Positions 53,995-64,000 of a DNA stretch of 64,000 nucleotides are shown here, one piece after another. A program made the translations under genes and the position numbers. This stretch comes from Pyrenophora tritici-repentis (taxonomy: Eukaryota > Ascomycota > Dothideomycetes > Pleosporales > Pleosporaceae). Position 1 is the stretch's first letter, and every line of letters begins with the position of its first letter. Under the pieces are notes generated by a model. It searched no databases and was not told the DNA's origin. It worked only from the letters and a program-made list of their open reading frames with translations. Location of the stretch: assembly GCF_003171515.1 (NCBI RefSeq), contig NC_089394.1:1116001-1180000 (forward strand), given 5' to 3'.

Positions 53995-55744
53995 ATGACA
54001 AAAGACGACGGTTCTGTTCATACACCGAAGACGAAGGACGCTGAGGCATCTAATACCGTTGATGAGCGCACAATGGACGTCAAGGTTGGGGTTCACGAAG
54101 ATGTGTCGCGTTACACGCCGAAGACCTTCTACCGAAGCGTCTTGTTCCAGATGATATTGTTTGGAATGTAAGTTGAAGCATCAATTGAAGCTGAGAGGAC
54201 TTTACTGATAGATTCACAGGCTTTCACTGGTCGGACCTGCCATGTCGGATGCTATTAGCAATTTGGGGGGTGGTGGTCTGTCATCACCTTGGCTTGCCAA
54301 CCTGGCGAATTCTCTGAATTACGCATGCGGCTTCTTCAGTACGATTCTCGGTGGACCCATCCTGAACAAAATCGGTATCAAGTGGGCTTGCTTCATTGCC
54401 GCTCTGGCTATGCCCCTGTATGGGTCAGCGTACTATGTGAATGCGAGGTTTCACGTTGACTGGTATCTTCTGATGGCAAATGTAATTGGAACGTTCTCAT
54501 TTGGTAAACCCGGCTCACCGACATTGTCTAGGTCATTGGAGGAGTAACATCAGGCCTGCTATATGTAGCTGAAACCACTGCCATGCTGTCATACCCGAAG
54601 CCAGAAGACCGTGGATACTACCTCGGAATCTGGTCTGCTATGCGAAACAGCGGTAGCGTCATCGGTGGCGCGATCAATTTCTCCAAGAACCACACAGACA
54701 CAAAGAGTGGTGGTGTCGTGTGGGCGACATATCTCATCTTTCTTGGATTCGGTACGTCTATTATCCTGGACCTGTTCAGGCCTATGCTAATATATCGCAG
54801 AGTGTACTGGCGTTGTGTACGCGCTCTTACTGTCTCCAACACCTCGAGTTCGTCGTCGCGATGGTAGCAAAGTACCCATGTCTCCACTGCTTTCTTGGAA
54901 GCAAGAACTTGTGACTCTGTGGACGTATCTGAGCACTCCTAAAGTACGTATTAGCATTTCCACTACCATATCAACAAAGCTGACAACATAACAGACCTGG
55001 CTTGTCTTTATCCCCGCCTTTTACTCCTTCTTCTACGGTGGCACAATGGGAACGTACCTCTCGCTGCACTTCTCAGTACGCGCTCGCGCACTCTCATCTC
55101 TCCTCGTCCGTAAGTACCTTGCTCGCCAATCTTGAGGTGTATGTACTGACGGCTGTAGCGTGTATCGTCATCCCTTGTGTCCTCGGCTTCGGTAAACTAC
55201 TTGATACCAAGCGCATCTCGCAAAAGCGCAAGGCATGGGTTGCTTTCCTGATCTGGCTCATCCCTCAGAGTGCGTGTTTCATCTGGATCGCGCTTGAATA
55301 CCACTACCGTGGCAAGAAGACAGCTCTGGACTACACCTTGTACGTTTTGCTAGACAGAGCCTTTGAATACTGAGGCTGACTTGCAACAGGAATACGCGCT
55401 TGTGGGCCCAGGCATACTTTCCCTACCTTATCATCTTTGTCGCAGGATATCTCACTCAACTGTCGCTTTACTGGATTCTCGGAAACTATTCGAACGTTAT
55501 GGGCGATGCGTCGCGTGCTGGTGGCACATTCCGCGCTTTCGAAGTCGCCGGTCAGGCTGTGTCGTACGGTTTGAGTTCTGCGAGCGGCATCAACCACACC
55601 ATCCCTCTCTACGTGAACATTGGATTGTTGGTTATAGTGGTTCCCAGCATGGTGATGCTTATCAGCAAGATGCCCAAGACACCCATTAGCAGTTTCGTCG
55701 AGGAGGAGTCGATAGACAATACGGATACAGGCAAGAGGGCTTGA
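53995..55744 (+). CDS. UNC93-like / DUF895 MFS membrane protein (482 aa)
   Basis: A polytopic membrane protein of the UNC93-like branch of the major facilitator superfamily; fungal members are of unknown substrate. Seven exons: 53995-54167, 54220-54481, 54532-54751, 54801-54943, 54995-55109, 55159-55339 and 55390-55744. They sum to 1449 nt in frame. A hydrophilic N-terminus of about 50 residues is followed by about eleven hydrophobic segments. Family-like stretches are FYRSVLFQMILFGM, YVAETTAMLSYPKPEDRGYYLGIWSAMRNSGSVIGG (in part), FIPAFYSFFYGGTMGTYLS and a final RAFEVAGQAVSYGLSS. It heads a row of probable catabolic genes and could supply or export a substrate (inference). Confidence 0.85.
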
Positions 55745-56370
55745 TGGATAGACTGGCTCAACTACAGCGATGCTTGTAGACGGCAATGATATATATGTGT
55801 CCTGAAACTTCCTGAAACCTCGTCCTTGCGCACCCTTCGCAACGTCAATTTTTCGCCAATTCATCCGTATTGAGCTTGGAGTGAACATGGCTAGACATCA
55901 CGGTTCTCTACTACTGACAAAATTAGTTACCGCCTTCTAGAGATCCACACCTGAGCTGCGCTATCGGCCCTCTCACACGGTTAACATTTCATTGTTGTCC
56001 TTCTCTTTTTGGTCGTTCAGCGGTTCGGCACAAGCCCGCCGAGGTCAACTCCAACACATCCGCAACTCCAATGCAGAGATGTACCTGCTATCACTGCCAA
56101 CCCCTCTTGTTGTGATAAGCAATGTAGATCAAAGGCAAAATACCGGGCCCATACTTTATCCATGTCCTCCTTCTCGTCCGGCCGTGAGACCGTACCGGCT
56201 CGATGACCGGCAACCGGCCCGGTTCAGTCACATGACCCCCCACCCGCACACCCCGTCACATGGTGGCGACCACCCCGGACCCCCTGAAATCACTAGGACG
56301 TTGTAAGGCGCATCTTCGAGCAAGAGTTATTTTGAAGCTTACCTAGACAACGCGATCCAACGCGACTGCC
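55745..56370. promoter_or_regulatory. Promoter region of the DAO-type gene with CCGGCCCGG motif
   Basis: At 56214-56237 there is CCGGCCCGGTTCAGTCACAT followed by GACC. The same CCGGCCCGGT core with TCACATGACC recurs at 60862-60886, and the complement of CCGGCCCGGTT at 63851-63861. Extra ACCGG words are nearby (56193-56213). CCGG repeats are plausible Zn2Cys6 targets, but binding is inferred only. Confidence 0.55.
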
Positions 56371-57970
56371 ATGTCTACACCAAGCCATGGCGCCAAGCCT
56401 TTTCCAGTCCCGAATGCGACACCTTCTTATTGGCGCAAAGAGGTTGGGTCTATTGACAATCATCGGAGCACAGAAACGCTGCCTGCGACGTCTGATGTTG
56501 TAATTATCGGTGCAGGATATGCTGGCGCGTCGATCGCGCACCATCTGATCGAGGAGAGCGGGAAATGTGGCGGTGCGGTTCCCTCAATTGTTATCTTGGA
56601 AGCGAGGGAGACTTGTTCGGGGGCGACGGGTCGAAATGGTATGTTTAATTCTTCCGGGGAAGCATGTTATATCTCTGAGGAACGTATTTGGGCTGACGAA
56701 GTTTTAATAGGTGGCCATTTGAAGCCAGATCCTATATCGAGAGCCGCCAACGTGCTCAAGACACATGGCAAGGCTGTTGCTGAACACGTAGCTTCCTTTG
56801 AGGCGCGTCAAGTTATCGAAGTCAGAGAGCTGGTTGAGCGTGATCACGTGGATTGTGACTTTGAAGAGACTAGGGTCACGGATGTGTGCTTATATAAGAA
56901 TGGGAGGGATAAGATCAAGGCCGATCTCGATAGTCTTGTTGCTGCGGATATCTCCACTGTGAGGGAAATCAAGTTCAGTATTGATATCGAAGCTGAAGAG
57001 GTATGTGGATATCAGATAGTGTTATCCAATGTTCGCGTTGTACTCATGTTTGATGTAGAGATCTGGCGTTCGAGGAGCGTTATCCTGTCATACGTACCAT
57101 GCTGCTCGATTATGGCCTTACCGACTGGTAGTCCACTTACTCAAGAAAGCCATATCAAATGGTGTCAATTTGCAGACATACACACCTGTCACAAGGGTTT
57201 CCCGAGAATCTATTTCCTCCGCCGACGGCTATTGGATTGTAGACACACCGCGCGGTTCTATCACAGCCAAAACAGTGGTATACGCGACAAATGGCTACAC
57301 CTCTGCCTTGGTACCCGAGATGAAGGACAAGATTGTCCCAGTCAGAGGCATAGTAGCACATCTTGTGGGCGCAAATGCGCCCAAGATGACCGACAGCTAC
57401 ATGATGCGCCTCTCCGATTACGAATACGACTACATGATTCCACGGCCAGACGGCAGCATCATCCTAGGCGGTGCAAAGCGGGACTTTTACAAGAACTTGC
57501 ACGAGTGGTTTGACGTCTCTGACGATAGCCAACTGATAAAAGATACGCGACGATACTTTGACGGTTACATGCAACGGCATTTCTACGGGTGGGAGGATAG
57601 CGGTGCCCGCACCGAGGAAATATGGACAGGTAGTAAGTTGCCATCAAGTAAACCCGCTCTTCAGCTGCGTGATTAACTAACTCAATGTCTAGTCATGGGC
57701 TACTCCAACGATGGCTTCCCTTATGTGGGACCGGTGTGTGATAGACCCGGTCAATACTTATGCGCGGGCTTCACTGGGCATGGTATGCCACAAATTTTCC
57801 TTTCTGCAAAAGCTATTGCTTCTATGATCGTCAAAAGAGATGCAGAAGATGTCGACTTGCCGTTGCCCTACCGCACCTCCCCCGAAAGGTGGTATGAGCC
57901 CAAGGAACATGCAGCTCTGAAGGCATGGCAGACCTACACGGAAGGCGAAACTGCTAGGGCAAAACTGTGA
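56371..57970 (+). CDS. FAD-dependent oxidoreductase, DAO family (468 aa)
   Basis: An amine or amino-acid oxidase of the DAO superfamily, similar in layout to enzymes that oxidise secondary or glutamylated amines. Exons are 56371-56638, 56711-57000, 57059-57629 and 57693-57970 (1407 nt). The FAD motif is DVVIIGAGYAGASIAHHLIEE with acidic VILEARE, then CSGATGRNGGH. LWPYRLVVHLLKKAISNGV is typical of the substrate-domain entry, ATNGYTSALVP and PVRGIVAHL follow, and the C-terminal FAD loop is DGFPYVGPV with GFTGHGMPQIFLSAKAIA. Reading without splicing gives a false frameshift near 57059; splicing 57001-57058 resolves it. It lies beside the regulator and the aldehyde dehydrogenase, which would oxidise an aldehyde product (inference). 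Confidence 0.88.
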
Positions 57971-58114
57971 ACGAGAATTGGAATTAAGACGAGATACGGA
58001 TAATGATTATATGGCTTATTGTGATGCAGGTATGCGATTCGCAATATTACGCTTGGTGAATGAGTGATGGTTCCAGTTTCTTCTACAAGGATTGTCTCAC
58101 TTCGTGTGCGACAA

Positions 58115-60766
58115 CTACTTCGGCATCCACATCAGGTTCTCGAATAGCTCCCGCTCTGGGCCACCATGCTCGTTGAGATCCGGTGTAAAGAAAGCCACGT
58201 TCCCGTCCGAGTTGAGTAGATCAAAATCAAAGGGAAAGTTCTCGATGGAGAAGTCATGTGGAATACCGGTAGCTGCCTGGCCATTTCTGTTCGGCCGTGG
58301 TTGCGTAACACGTACCGGGTTCTGCGGCCTCGCTACTTCTGCGCTCTCACCATTGTAAGTCGGGTGTCGACCACGACTCATTGCGGAGTCTCGTAATCTC
58401 GTATACCAGTTGACTAAACCTTCATAACCATCTTGCTCTAAGCCCCCAGCTTGGTATGTCGGTTCTTTGGGACTTGAATCGAACATATGAAGTCGGTGCA
58501 ATGCCGCTTCGAGTGTTTCAATGAGGGAAACTTCCGAACGCGCTGAGTCGCCGACAGAGGCCATTTCTCTAATGGCTTCTAGACCTTTATGTAACGTACT
58601 TGAGAACTCGTTTGTACAGTGACAAATGCTGTAAGCGATTAGAACCAGTAGTGATGCGCGACAAGAACTGTATTCAATATAAGAGGATTTGGCGAGTGCC
58701 ATATCACCTGTCTGTAGACTGTGACAGATATTGATAGCTTCTTGTGCAGCCGCCACACAGTCTTGAACCAGGAAGCCCCACTGTTCTTGCGAACCATTGA
58801 ATCCTTGTCGTGGCGTCCCTGAACTTTCTGGCGAAGCACTAGCATCTTTGCGCACCTGGCGGTGAGCTAGGATGAACGGTCGCCCGATGAACATATGCAA
58901 AAGGCAGCACTCCAACCGACAATGGATTTCCATACGAGTCTCGGGTCGTTCGTGTTGGCTTGTGGTGGACCCTACCCTTGGGTCATGGTGGGAAGGCGAC
59001 CAAGATCCTCGCAGTTGTGCCTTCATGTGCTTTATTTCAGTCAGGATTGTGCCAACCTCAGACTTCGCGCACGTTCGGAGCCGCGATCTACCCCAATAAA
59101 GTCAGCCGTGAGATCATCGTACCTCAAATTCGTTAAGTAAGCGACTACCTACATCTCATGGAGGAAACCCTCAGCTTGACTTGTCAGATACATTGATTCT
59201 AACAAGCCAGTGGTATTGAAAGAGTCGGCATTCATACGGCCTGTGTCATGATTTTTTGGGAGATCGACATCGATATCGGAGCGAGCAATGGATGCTGGGC
59301 GGCCATGATATATGCCAATTTTCCTGTTTGCGCGGCCGGTAAGCAGATGAAGCGGAGCGGTGTGAACATATGTGAACAAACCTTTCCATACAGTACGTTG
59401 TCCACCAGATACGGCGTCTGATCTCTTTGGTGCTTGAGTCAAAAACACTGCGTGAGGCCTTTCGGTGCATGCCATTTTGTATGGCCAGTTTGATGGCCAT
59501 GTTTAGATATATGTACCCCAACCCAGAAGCATCGATGGGCAAATTATAGAGGCCAAGGAGTAGAAAGACTTGCACACTAAGCAGTGAGCCTGAATGGATG
59601 ACTTCGGACAGAAGTTTGGCCACTTGGCGGTAGAAGGCGGATCCAATGTCGAGCTCCCAGCTACTTCCGGAATCGGGGTTCATCACAGCGTCAACACTAC
59701 CTCTACTGTGTTGTCGAGGAGAGTCCAAGTGGACGTATTGCGTCCCAACAGCAAGAACCATCAGCACCACGCATGCTGCAGTAATATCCTTGCTTCGTAG
59801 TCCGTTCAAGTTGGCGTATATACGGTCAAGAACACTGTCAAGCCAGGCTCGATCCACATAGTAGTATATACTTGTTGCGTGCTTGAAGAATACATTGATC
59901 AAGAAAGTCGCTACTGAACGAGGCGGAAGGATCGTAACGATGTCCGCCATGGAGGTTGAGTCCGGGTCTGCTTCGCCCACACGCATGAAGGCTGGCACCC
60001 GGTTTTCTTTATCCAAGCGCTAAAATTAAAATAAGTACACATACGGGGTTGTTACGAGATGTTCACATAAATGCGAGTATACGAAAGATTGCGTACCGGC
60101 ACATTGGATCTAGCCATGAGCTCGTCAATGTTCCTTTTGATATGCATCGAGAAGTTCCAATGTGAAAACTCGCCGGAGTAATCTGTACCATGGCAATAAA
60201 ACAGTTAGTTTCGAGCACATTTGTGGGAGACCAGAAGGAAACGCACGAGCTGTGGTGTTGTCTACGTATTCAACAGTACAGTCCTCGTCCTCGATTCCAG
60301 GGCTCTCGGTAGGCTGTTCATCTCCAAGTGGGTCGAGCGACGTACTAGTCGCCGGCTGAGTAGTCGACAATGTCAAAGTATCGCACATGCGGCGCAGGGA
60401 GTCAATATCCAGGCCAAGATTGGGAAAATGGTGCTTGAGGATGTATTCCATGCACTGCAAACGGTCCATCACTTCTTTGAACGAGGTGGCAATGTCGGGC
60501 GCGCGTTTCTCCACCGTCGCTGGCGCGTTGGAGAATTGGCACTGACGACGCAAATGGCGACAACGCCTGCAAGGCATGCCATCTTCACACTTTTCCTTGA
60601 GGCGACGGCACTCAGCACAACTGTACGATGCCTGTCAGTCGAGGCTCGGTCTTCCATGCTTATCCAGCAGACAGTGCGGAGTGCAATCTTACGCGCGAAC
60701 TGCTCGCTGGCGCTCCTCCGCCGCCAGATGGCGCTTTTTGGTGGGCCTCGGATTCTCGCTTTCCAT
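58115..60766 (-). CDS. Zn2Cys6 transcription factor (about 771 aa)
   Basis: Fungal binuclear zinc-cluster regulator. Exons are 60693-60766, 60247-60620, 60097-60182, 59382-60019, 59153-59323 and 58115-59087 (2316 nt, in frame). The zinc cluster spans the first intron: CAECRRLKEKCEDGMPCRRC. A linker with SP-type sites follows, then YSGEFSHWNFSMHIKRN and the fungal-specific middle homology domain (ATSIYYYVDRAWLD, GLGYIYLNMAIKLAIQNGMHR, RRRIWWTTYCMERKIGIYHGRPASI). The splice of 59088-59152 avoids an in-frame TAG and is inferred. It sits between an oxidase and an aldehyde dehydrogenase and probably controls them, perhaps through the CCGGCCCGG motif. Confidence 0.88.
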
Positions 60767-61107
60767 GGCGTAATGCAAACAGGAGAGCACAGGGCAACAG
60801 GGCCGGTGGTGACAGCGATTTGGGAGCGGGTCTATCAGATGGCGATGTTCAAGGACTGCAGCCGGCCCGGTCAGTGTCACATGACCTTTGGTCCAAATCG
60901 CACGTGATGCAGCGAAATTGTTCCCGGGACTTATCGCAATATTTCCCAATCGGCGAGATCTGATATGACCGGTCCGGTTCGATTGAGTCGGAGCCGAAGT
61001 CTCGTATGTAGAATACGGGCCGCGTGCACGTACAAAGTGTGTTGGAAAGACAAGATCAAGCCCAGTTGATTGAAGAGCTTTAGAACAGATACACAAGACC
61101 AGCTACC
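60767..61107. promoter_or_regulatory. Divergent promoter between regulator and aldehyde dehydrogenase
   Basis: Contains CCGGCCCGG at 60862-60870 followed by TCAGTGTCACATGACC (60871-60886), and a variant CCGGTCCGGTTCGATTGAG from about 60969. The first is almost the same composite motif as at 56214. Confidence 0.6.
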
Positions 61108-62835
61108 ATGAGCTCCGACAAAGTACATGTGCAAGACGGCCGACCAGATCTCAAGGCATGGGTAAGTACAGTATTGTTCTTGATACGAAGGGCTAGACGA
61201 AGGAATACGACTAGGTCCAAAGTGGAGGGGTTCCGAGGAGCCCCCGCTAGTTACTGCATGCACTGACCTTCTGTTCTCGGCCTTCGGAACTGACGCGCTA
61301 TCTTAGCTCCGCGACCCCTCTCTGCTACGCGACAGATGCTTCGTCAACGGCAAGTGGACTGAGTCCAACTCGGCCGAAACCTTCACTATCGTCGATCCCG
61401 GTAGCAATCTACCCTTTGCCACATGTCCGGCATCTGATGCTTACGATGTCGATACCTGTGTGCAGTCGTCGCATGCCGCCTTCGAGATCTACCGGGAGGT
61501 CAACCCCAGAGCACGGGCGAAGCTGCTTCTCGCGTGGCATCAGCTGATTGAAGAGAACAAGCATGACATAGCGAAGATTGTCGTTTGCGAGTCTGGCAAA
61601 CCCCTCGCTGAAGCTATTGGAGAGGTCGAGTATGGACTTGGTTTCACCTGGTGGTTTGCAGGGGAAGCAGAAAGAATTCGAGGCTCTGTAGCGCAACCGT
61701 CCTTCTCCGATCGTCGTGTTGTGGTCATCAAGCAGCCCATCGGCGTCGCAGTTGCACTCGTTCCATGGAACTTTCCCGTAGCCATGATCATGCGCAAAGC
61801 TGCTGCTGCGCTTGCTGCTGGATGCACCATGATCATCAAGCCTTCTCCAGAAACGCCCCTCAGCGTCCTTGCGCTTGTCGAGCTAGCTCATCGAGCTGGC
61901 TTTGCGGACGGAGTCTTGAATGTCTTGACAACCGACATGCAGCGTACCCCTGAGGTCAGCGAGGCCCTGTGCAAGCACGACCTGGTGCGCAAGGTGACCT
62001 TCACTGGCAGCACCGCTATCGGAAGTCTGATAGCGCGGCACTGCAGCTACGGGCTGAAGAAGCTGACCCTGGAACTTGGTGGCAACTGCCCCTTCCTTGT
62101 GTTCGACGACGCTGATTTGGATTCCGCTCTTAGTGCCCTGATGATCTTGAAGTGGAGGACCGCTGGTCAGGCATGCACTCATGCAAATCGCATCTACGTA
62201 CAGAAGGGTGTATTCGACAAATTTGAGGGCATGATCCTTGATGCCGTGTCCAGAATTCGCGTCGGCCACGGTTCTGAACCAGGGAGCACCATGGGCCCCC
62301 TGACAACACCACGGGGCATCGAGAAGCTGGAGAAGCTGATCGAAGATGCTCGTAGTAAGGGCGCCATTGTGAAGACTGGCGGCCAGCGACCTCCTCATCT
62401 TCCTACGGGTAACTTCTTTGAGCCCACAGTTATATCTGAGATGACCTCAGATATGCTGGCCTACAGGGAGGAAATCTTCGGTCCGCTACTTTGCTTATAT
62501 CGTTTTGAAACCGAAGGCGAGGCTATCAAGCATGCCAATGACACTTCGATGGGCTTGGCTTCTTACTTCTTCACAAGAGACGTTAACAGGACTTGGCGTC
62601 TACTGGAAAAGTTGGAGACCGGCATGATTGGTATGAATTCAGGTCAGTACTCACAAACAATCTCACATTTCACAGCGCCATTAACATAGGCGTAGGAAAC
62701 TCCTCATGTGCAGAATCGCCTTTTGGTGGTATCAAATCATCTGGATATGGGAAAGAAGCGGGCAAAGATGTTGCTATCGAGGAATACTTGATTACTAAGA
62801 CAGGAACGCTCACGCTAGAACAGAGTCGCCTCTAG
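61108..62835 (+). CDS. Aldehyde dehydrogenase, succinate-semialdehyde type (511 aa)
   Basis: NAD(P)-dependent aldehyde dehydrogenase. Exons are 61108-61161, 61307-62642 and 62690-62835 (1536 nt). Seen motifs: PWNFPVAMIMRKAAAALAAGC (cofactor domain), KPSPETPLS, FTGSTAIGSLIA, catalytic Glu in LELGGNCPF, catalytic Cys in TAGQACTHANRIYVQ, EEIFGPLL, and C-terminal SPFGGIKSSGYGKEAG. The GGNCPFLVFDDAD and GQxC contexts resemble succinate-semialdehyde dehydrogenases. The substrate is otherwise open. It has no signal peptide, so it is likely cytosolic. It is paired with a DAO-type oxidase that could generate its aldehyde. Confidence 0.92.
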
Positions 62836-62975
62836 AGGTAGTCTGAATAGAAGAAATAGCCTCCAAGCTCTCTTTTCGGTCGTCAAGTCAAGTCTTGCCC
62901 CGATTCATACAGCAATTTCATACCTCATACCACATTGAGTGCAGTTCGACGACTCAACATGTTACATTGATGATG

Positions 62976-63701
62976 CTATGATTTATCTACAATCTGTTGC
63001 GCCATGTCTTCCAAACTTCCAGCCACAACCTCCAGTTTCGCATGGCTGAAGATGTCCAAACAGGGTTCCAACTCATAGACCGAACTCCATGCGCCTCGGA
63101 ATCCCACTTTCGTCGCCGCCGTAACATCCCACATGTGCGCAGCAGCAAACCATTTGATGTCGTTCGCTCCCAACTTGTTAAAGACTACCTGATAAGCCGC
63201 CATGGCGGGCTTTGCCACTCCAAGACCGTCGCAGCTGATGAAGTTCTCCATCGGCATATGAACGCCGGCACGCTCAAAGTAGCCCATGACACGCTTCACA
63301 TCTCCGGTAGTGAAACACCACACTGTGAAGCCATTGTCGCGCAGGATCTTGAAAGCCGCTTCACAACCAGGCCGGAGTAACAAAGCCGAGTAGCCTTCAA
63401 TGCATTGGTCGCGCTCCTCATCGGTAAACAAGGCCCGAGGGTCGGCGACACCGGCAAGCATGAGGGTCCGGTAAAATGTTCCCCGGAGAATGTCTTTGTA
63501 GGGCTTGTAGCTGCCAGCTATGGACAAAAAAGTAAATTCCAACTCGGCAGCAGATTGCCAGGTGAATCCAAAATGCTTCGGTGTGATGGTGTGTTTGAGA
63601 AGTTTGTCGCCCAATACGGATTCTATGACCTCGTAGTATGCGTCAAACGACACGCAGGTTCCGACAACATCGAAGACGACATGTTTTGCAGGCTTCGTCA
63701 T
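62976..63701 (-). CDS. HAD-superfamily hydrolase, haloacid dehalogenase type II-like (241 aa)
   Basis: A single-exon gene. I chose ATG 63701 (MTKPAKHVVFDVVGT), which puts the catalytic Asp near residue 10 as usual; an earlier Met at 63872 would add an unlikely Gln/Arg-rich leader. Motif I is FDVVGTCVSFD, motif II is FTTGD, the Lys is in GVAKPA, and the late acidic motif appears as AAHMWDVTAATKVGF. That layout matches 2-haloacid dehalogenase-like proteins, whose fungal members mostly have unknown substrates. It is convergent with the aldehyde dehydrogenase, and its promoter carries the CCGGCCCGG motif. Confidence 0.88.
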   Translation of the reverse strand: MTKPAKHVVFDVVGTCVSFDAYYEVIESVLGDKLLKHTITPKHFGFTWQSAAELEFTFLSIAGSYKPYKDILRGTFYRTLMLAGVADPRALFTDEERDQCIEGYSALLLRPGCEAAFKILRDNGFTVWCFTTGDVKRVMGYFERAGVHMPMENFISCDGLGVAKPAMAAYQVVFNKLGANDIKWFAAAHMWDVTAATKVGFRGAWSSVYELEPCLDIFSHAKLEVVAGSLEDMAQQIVDKS

Positions 63702-64000
63702 TTTGTGGGTGTGGTAGATGAGCTTGGAGAGTTCGATGATGATGCTTGCATCGGCCGATCTAGTTGAGATTATACATAATGGTTGTTGTTGGTGTTGACG
63801 GCGCTTGCATGAGAGCCTCACCGCTCCGGCTGACTGACTAATAGTTAATGAACCGGGCCGGTGGATCGACAAGCATTTCCGGACCTTGGTGGAGAGCTTA
63901 TCGCCATCGACCGGGGTACGCGTACGTAGCCGTTTGATTTACCCAGAGACGCGTTCTTGCAAATATCCATCACGTGTTCAGGGGAGATGATGGTGCTCAT
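63702..64000. promoter_or_regulatory. Upstream region of the HAD gene
   Basis: Holds AACCGGGCCGG at 63851-63861, the reverse complement of the CCGGCCCGGTT core seen upstream of the oxidase. No further gene was seen before the window ends. Confidence 0.5.

Noticed and set aside
57059..57170. Apparent frameshift in the DAO-type oxidoreductase
   Set aside because: Splicing the 58-bp intron 57001-57058 restores a continuous frame with the expected LWPYRLVVHLL motif.
1..64000. CRISPR arrays, bacterial operons, riboswitches, tRNA or rRNA genes
   Set aside because: The window is fungal nuclear DNA; the tandem repeats seen are transposon subterminal motifs or a minisatellite, and no tRNA or rRNA sequence was recognised by eye.

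Overview
The window is nuclear DNA of a filamentous ascomycete, most likely a Pleosporales/Dothideomycete (inference). Genes carry many short (about 45-70 bp) GT...AG introns. There is a Zn2Cys6 regulator, a fungal CorA-like protein, a chromovirus-type Gypsy element, a Tad1-like LINE, and one Copia element with CpA-to-TpA decay like that left by RIP (repeat-induced point mutation).

Layout. (1) 0-36 kb is a transposon graveyard in which a row of ordinary genes has been split. A CorA-like gene (557-5838, minus) carries a MITE in an intron, a 162-bp MITE in an exon and a 3.3-kb hAT in an exon; that hAT itself carries a 128-bp MITE. A second coding fragment (6144-6700) holds two 128-bp MITEs. A protein kinase (7258-12178, plus) is split by a hAT and cut off by another. 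Nested or recombined hAT elements fill 12.2-18.5 kb. An MFS sugar transporter (18549-29088, minus) is stretched over 10.5 kb by a Gypsy and a LINE. An 85-residue gene (30087-35696, minus) has a Copia element in its only intron. (2) 36.4-46.4 kb is a clean housekeeping block: RRP5, a Cdt2-like WD40 protein and an unknown protein. (3) A secreted GMC oxidoreductase (47677-52853) is split by an intact, apparently young hAT. (4) 54-63.7 kb looks like a small catabolic cluster: UNC93-like membrane protein, DAO-type FAD oxidoreductase, Zn2Cys6 regulator, aldehyde dehydrogenase and HAD hydrolase. Three of its promoter regions share a CCGGCCCGG motif.

Most element boundaries were fixed from the sequence by target-site duplications (8 bp for hAT/MITE, 5 bp for LTR elements, 15 bp for the LINE). 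Reading across one copy of the duplication restores the host reading frame in the CorA-like, kinase, MFS, GMC and hAT-alpha transposase genes, so most insertions are recent and clean.

The most interesting items are: a MITE family sharing terminal repeats with the hAT whose transposase it has interrupted; a Gypsy element with the sequence hallmarks of Tf1-type self-priming; a TSD-less hAT that joins two unrelated flanks; and the candidate cis-motif of the catabolic cluster. All names are from reading motifs by eye; no database search was possible.
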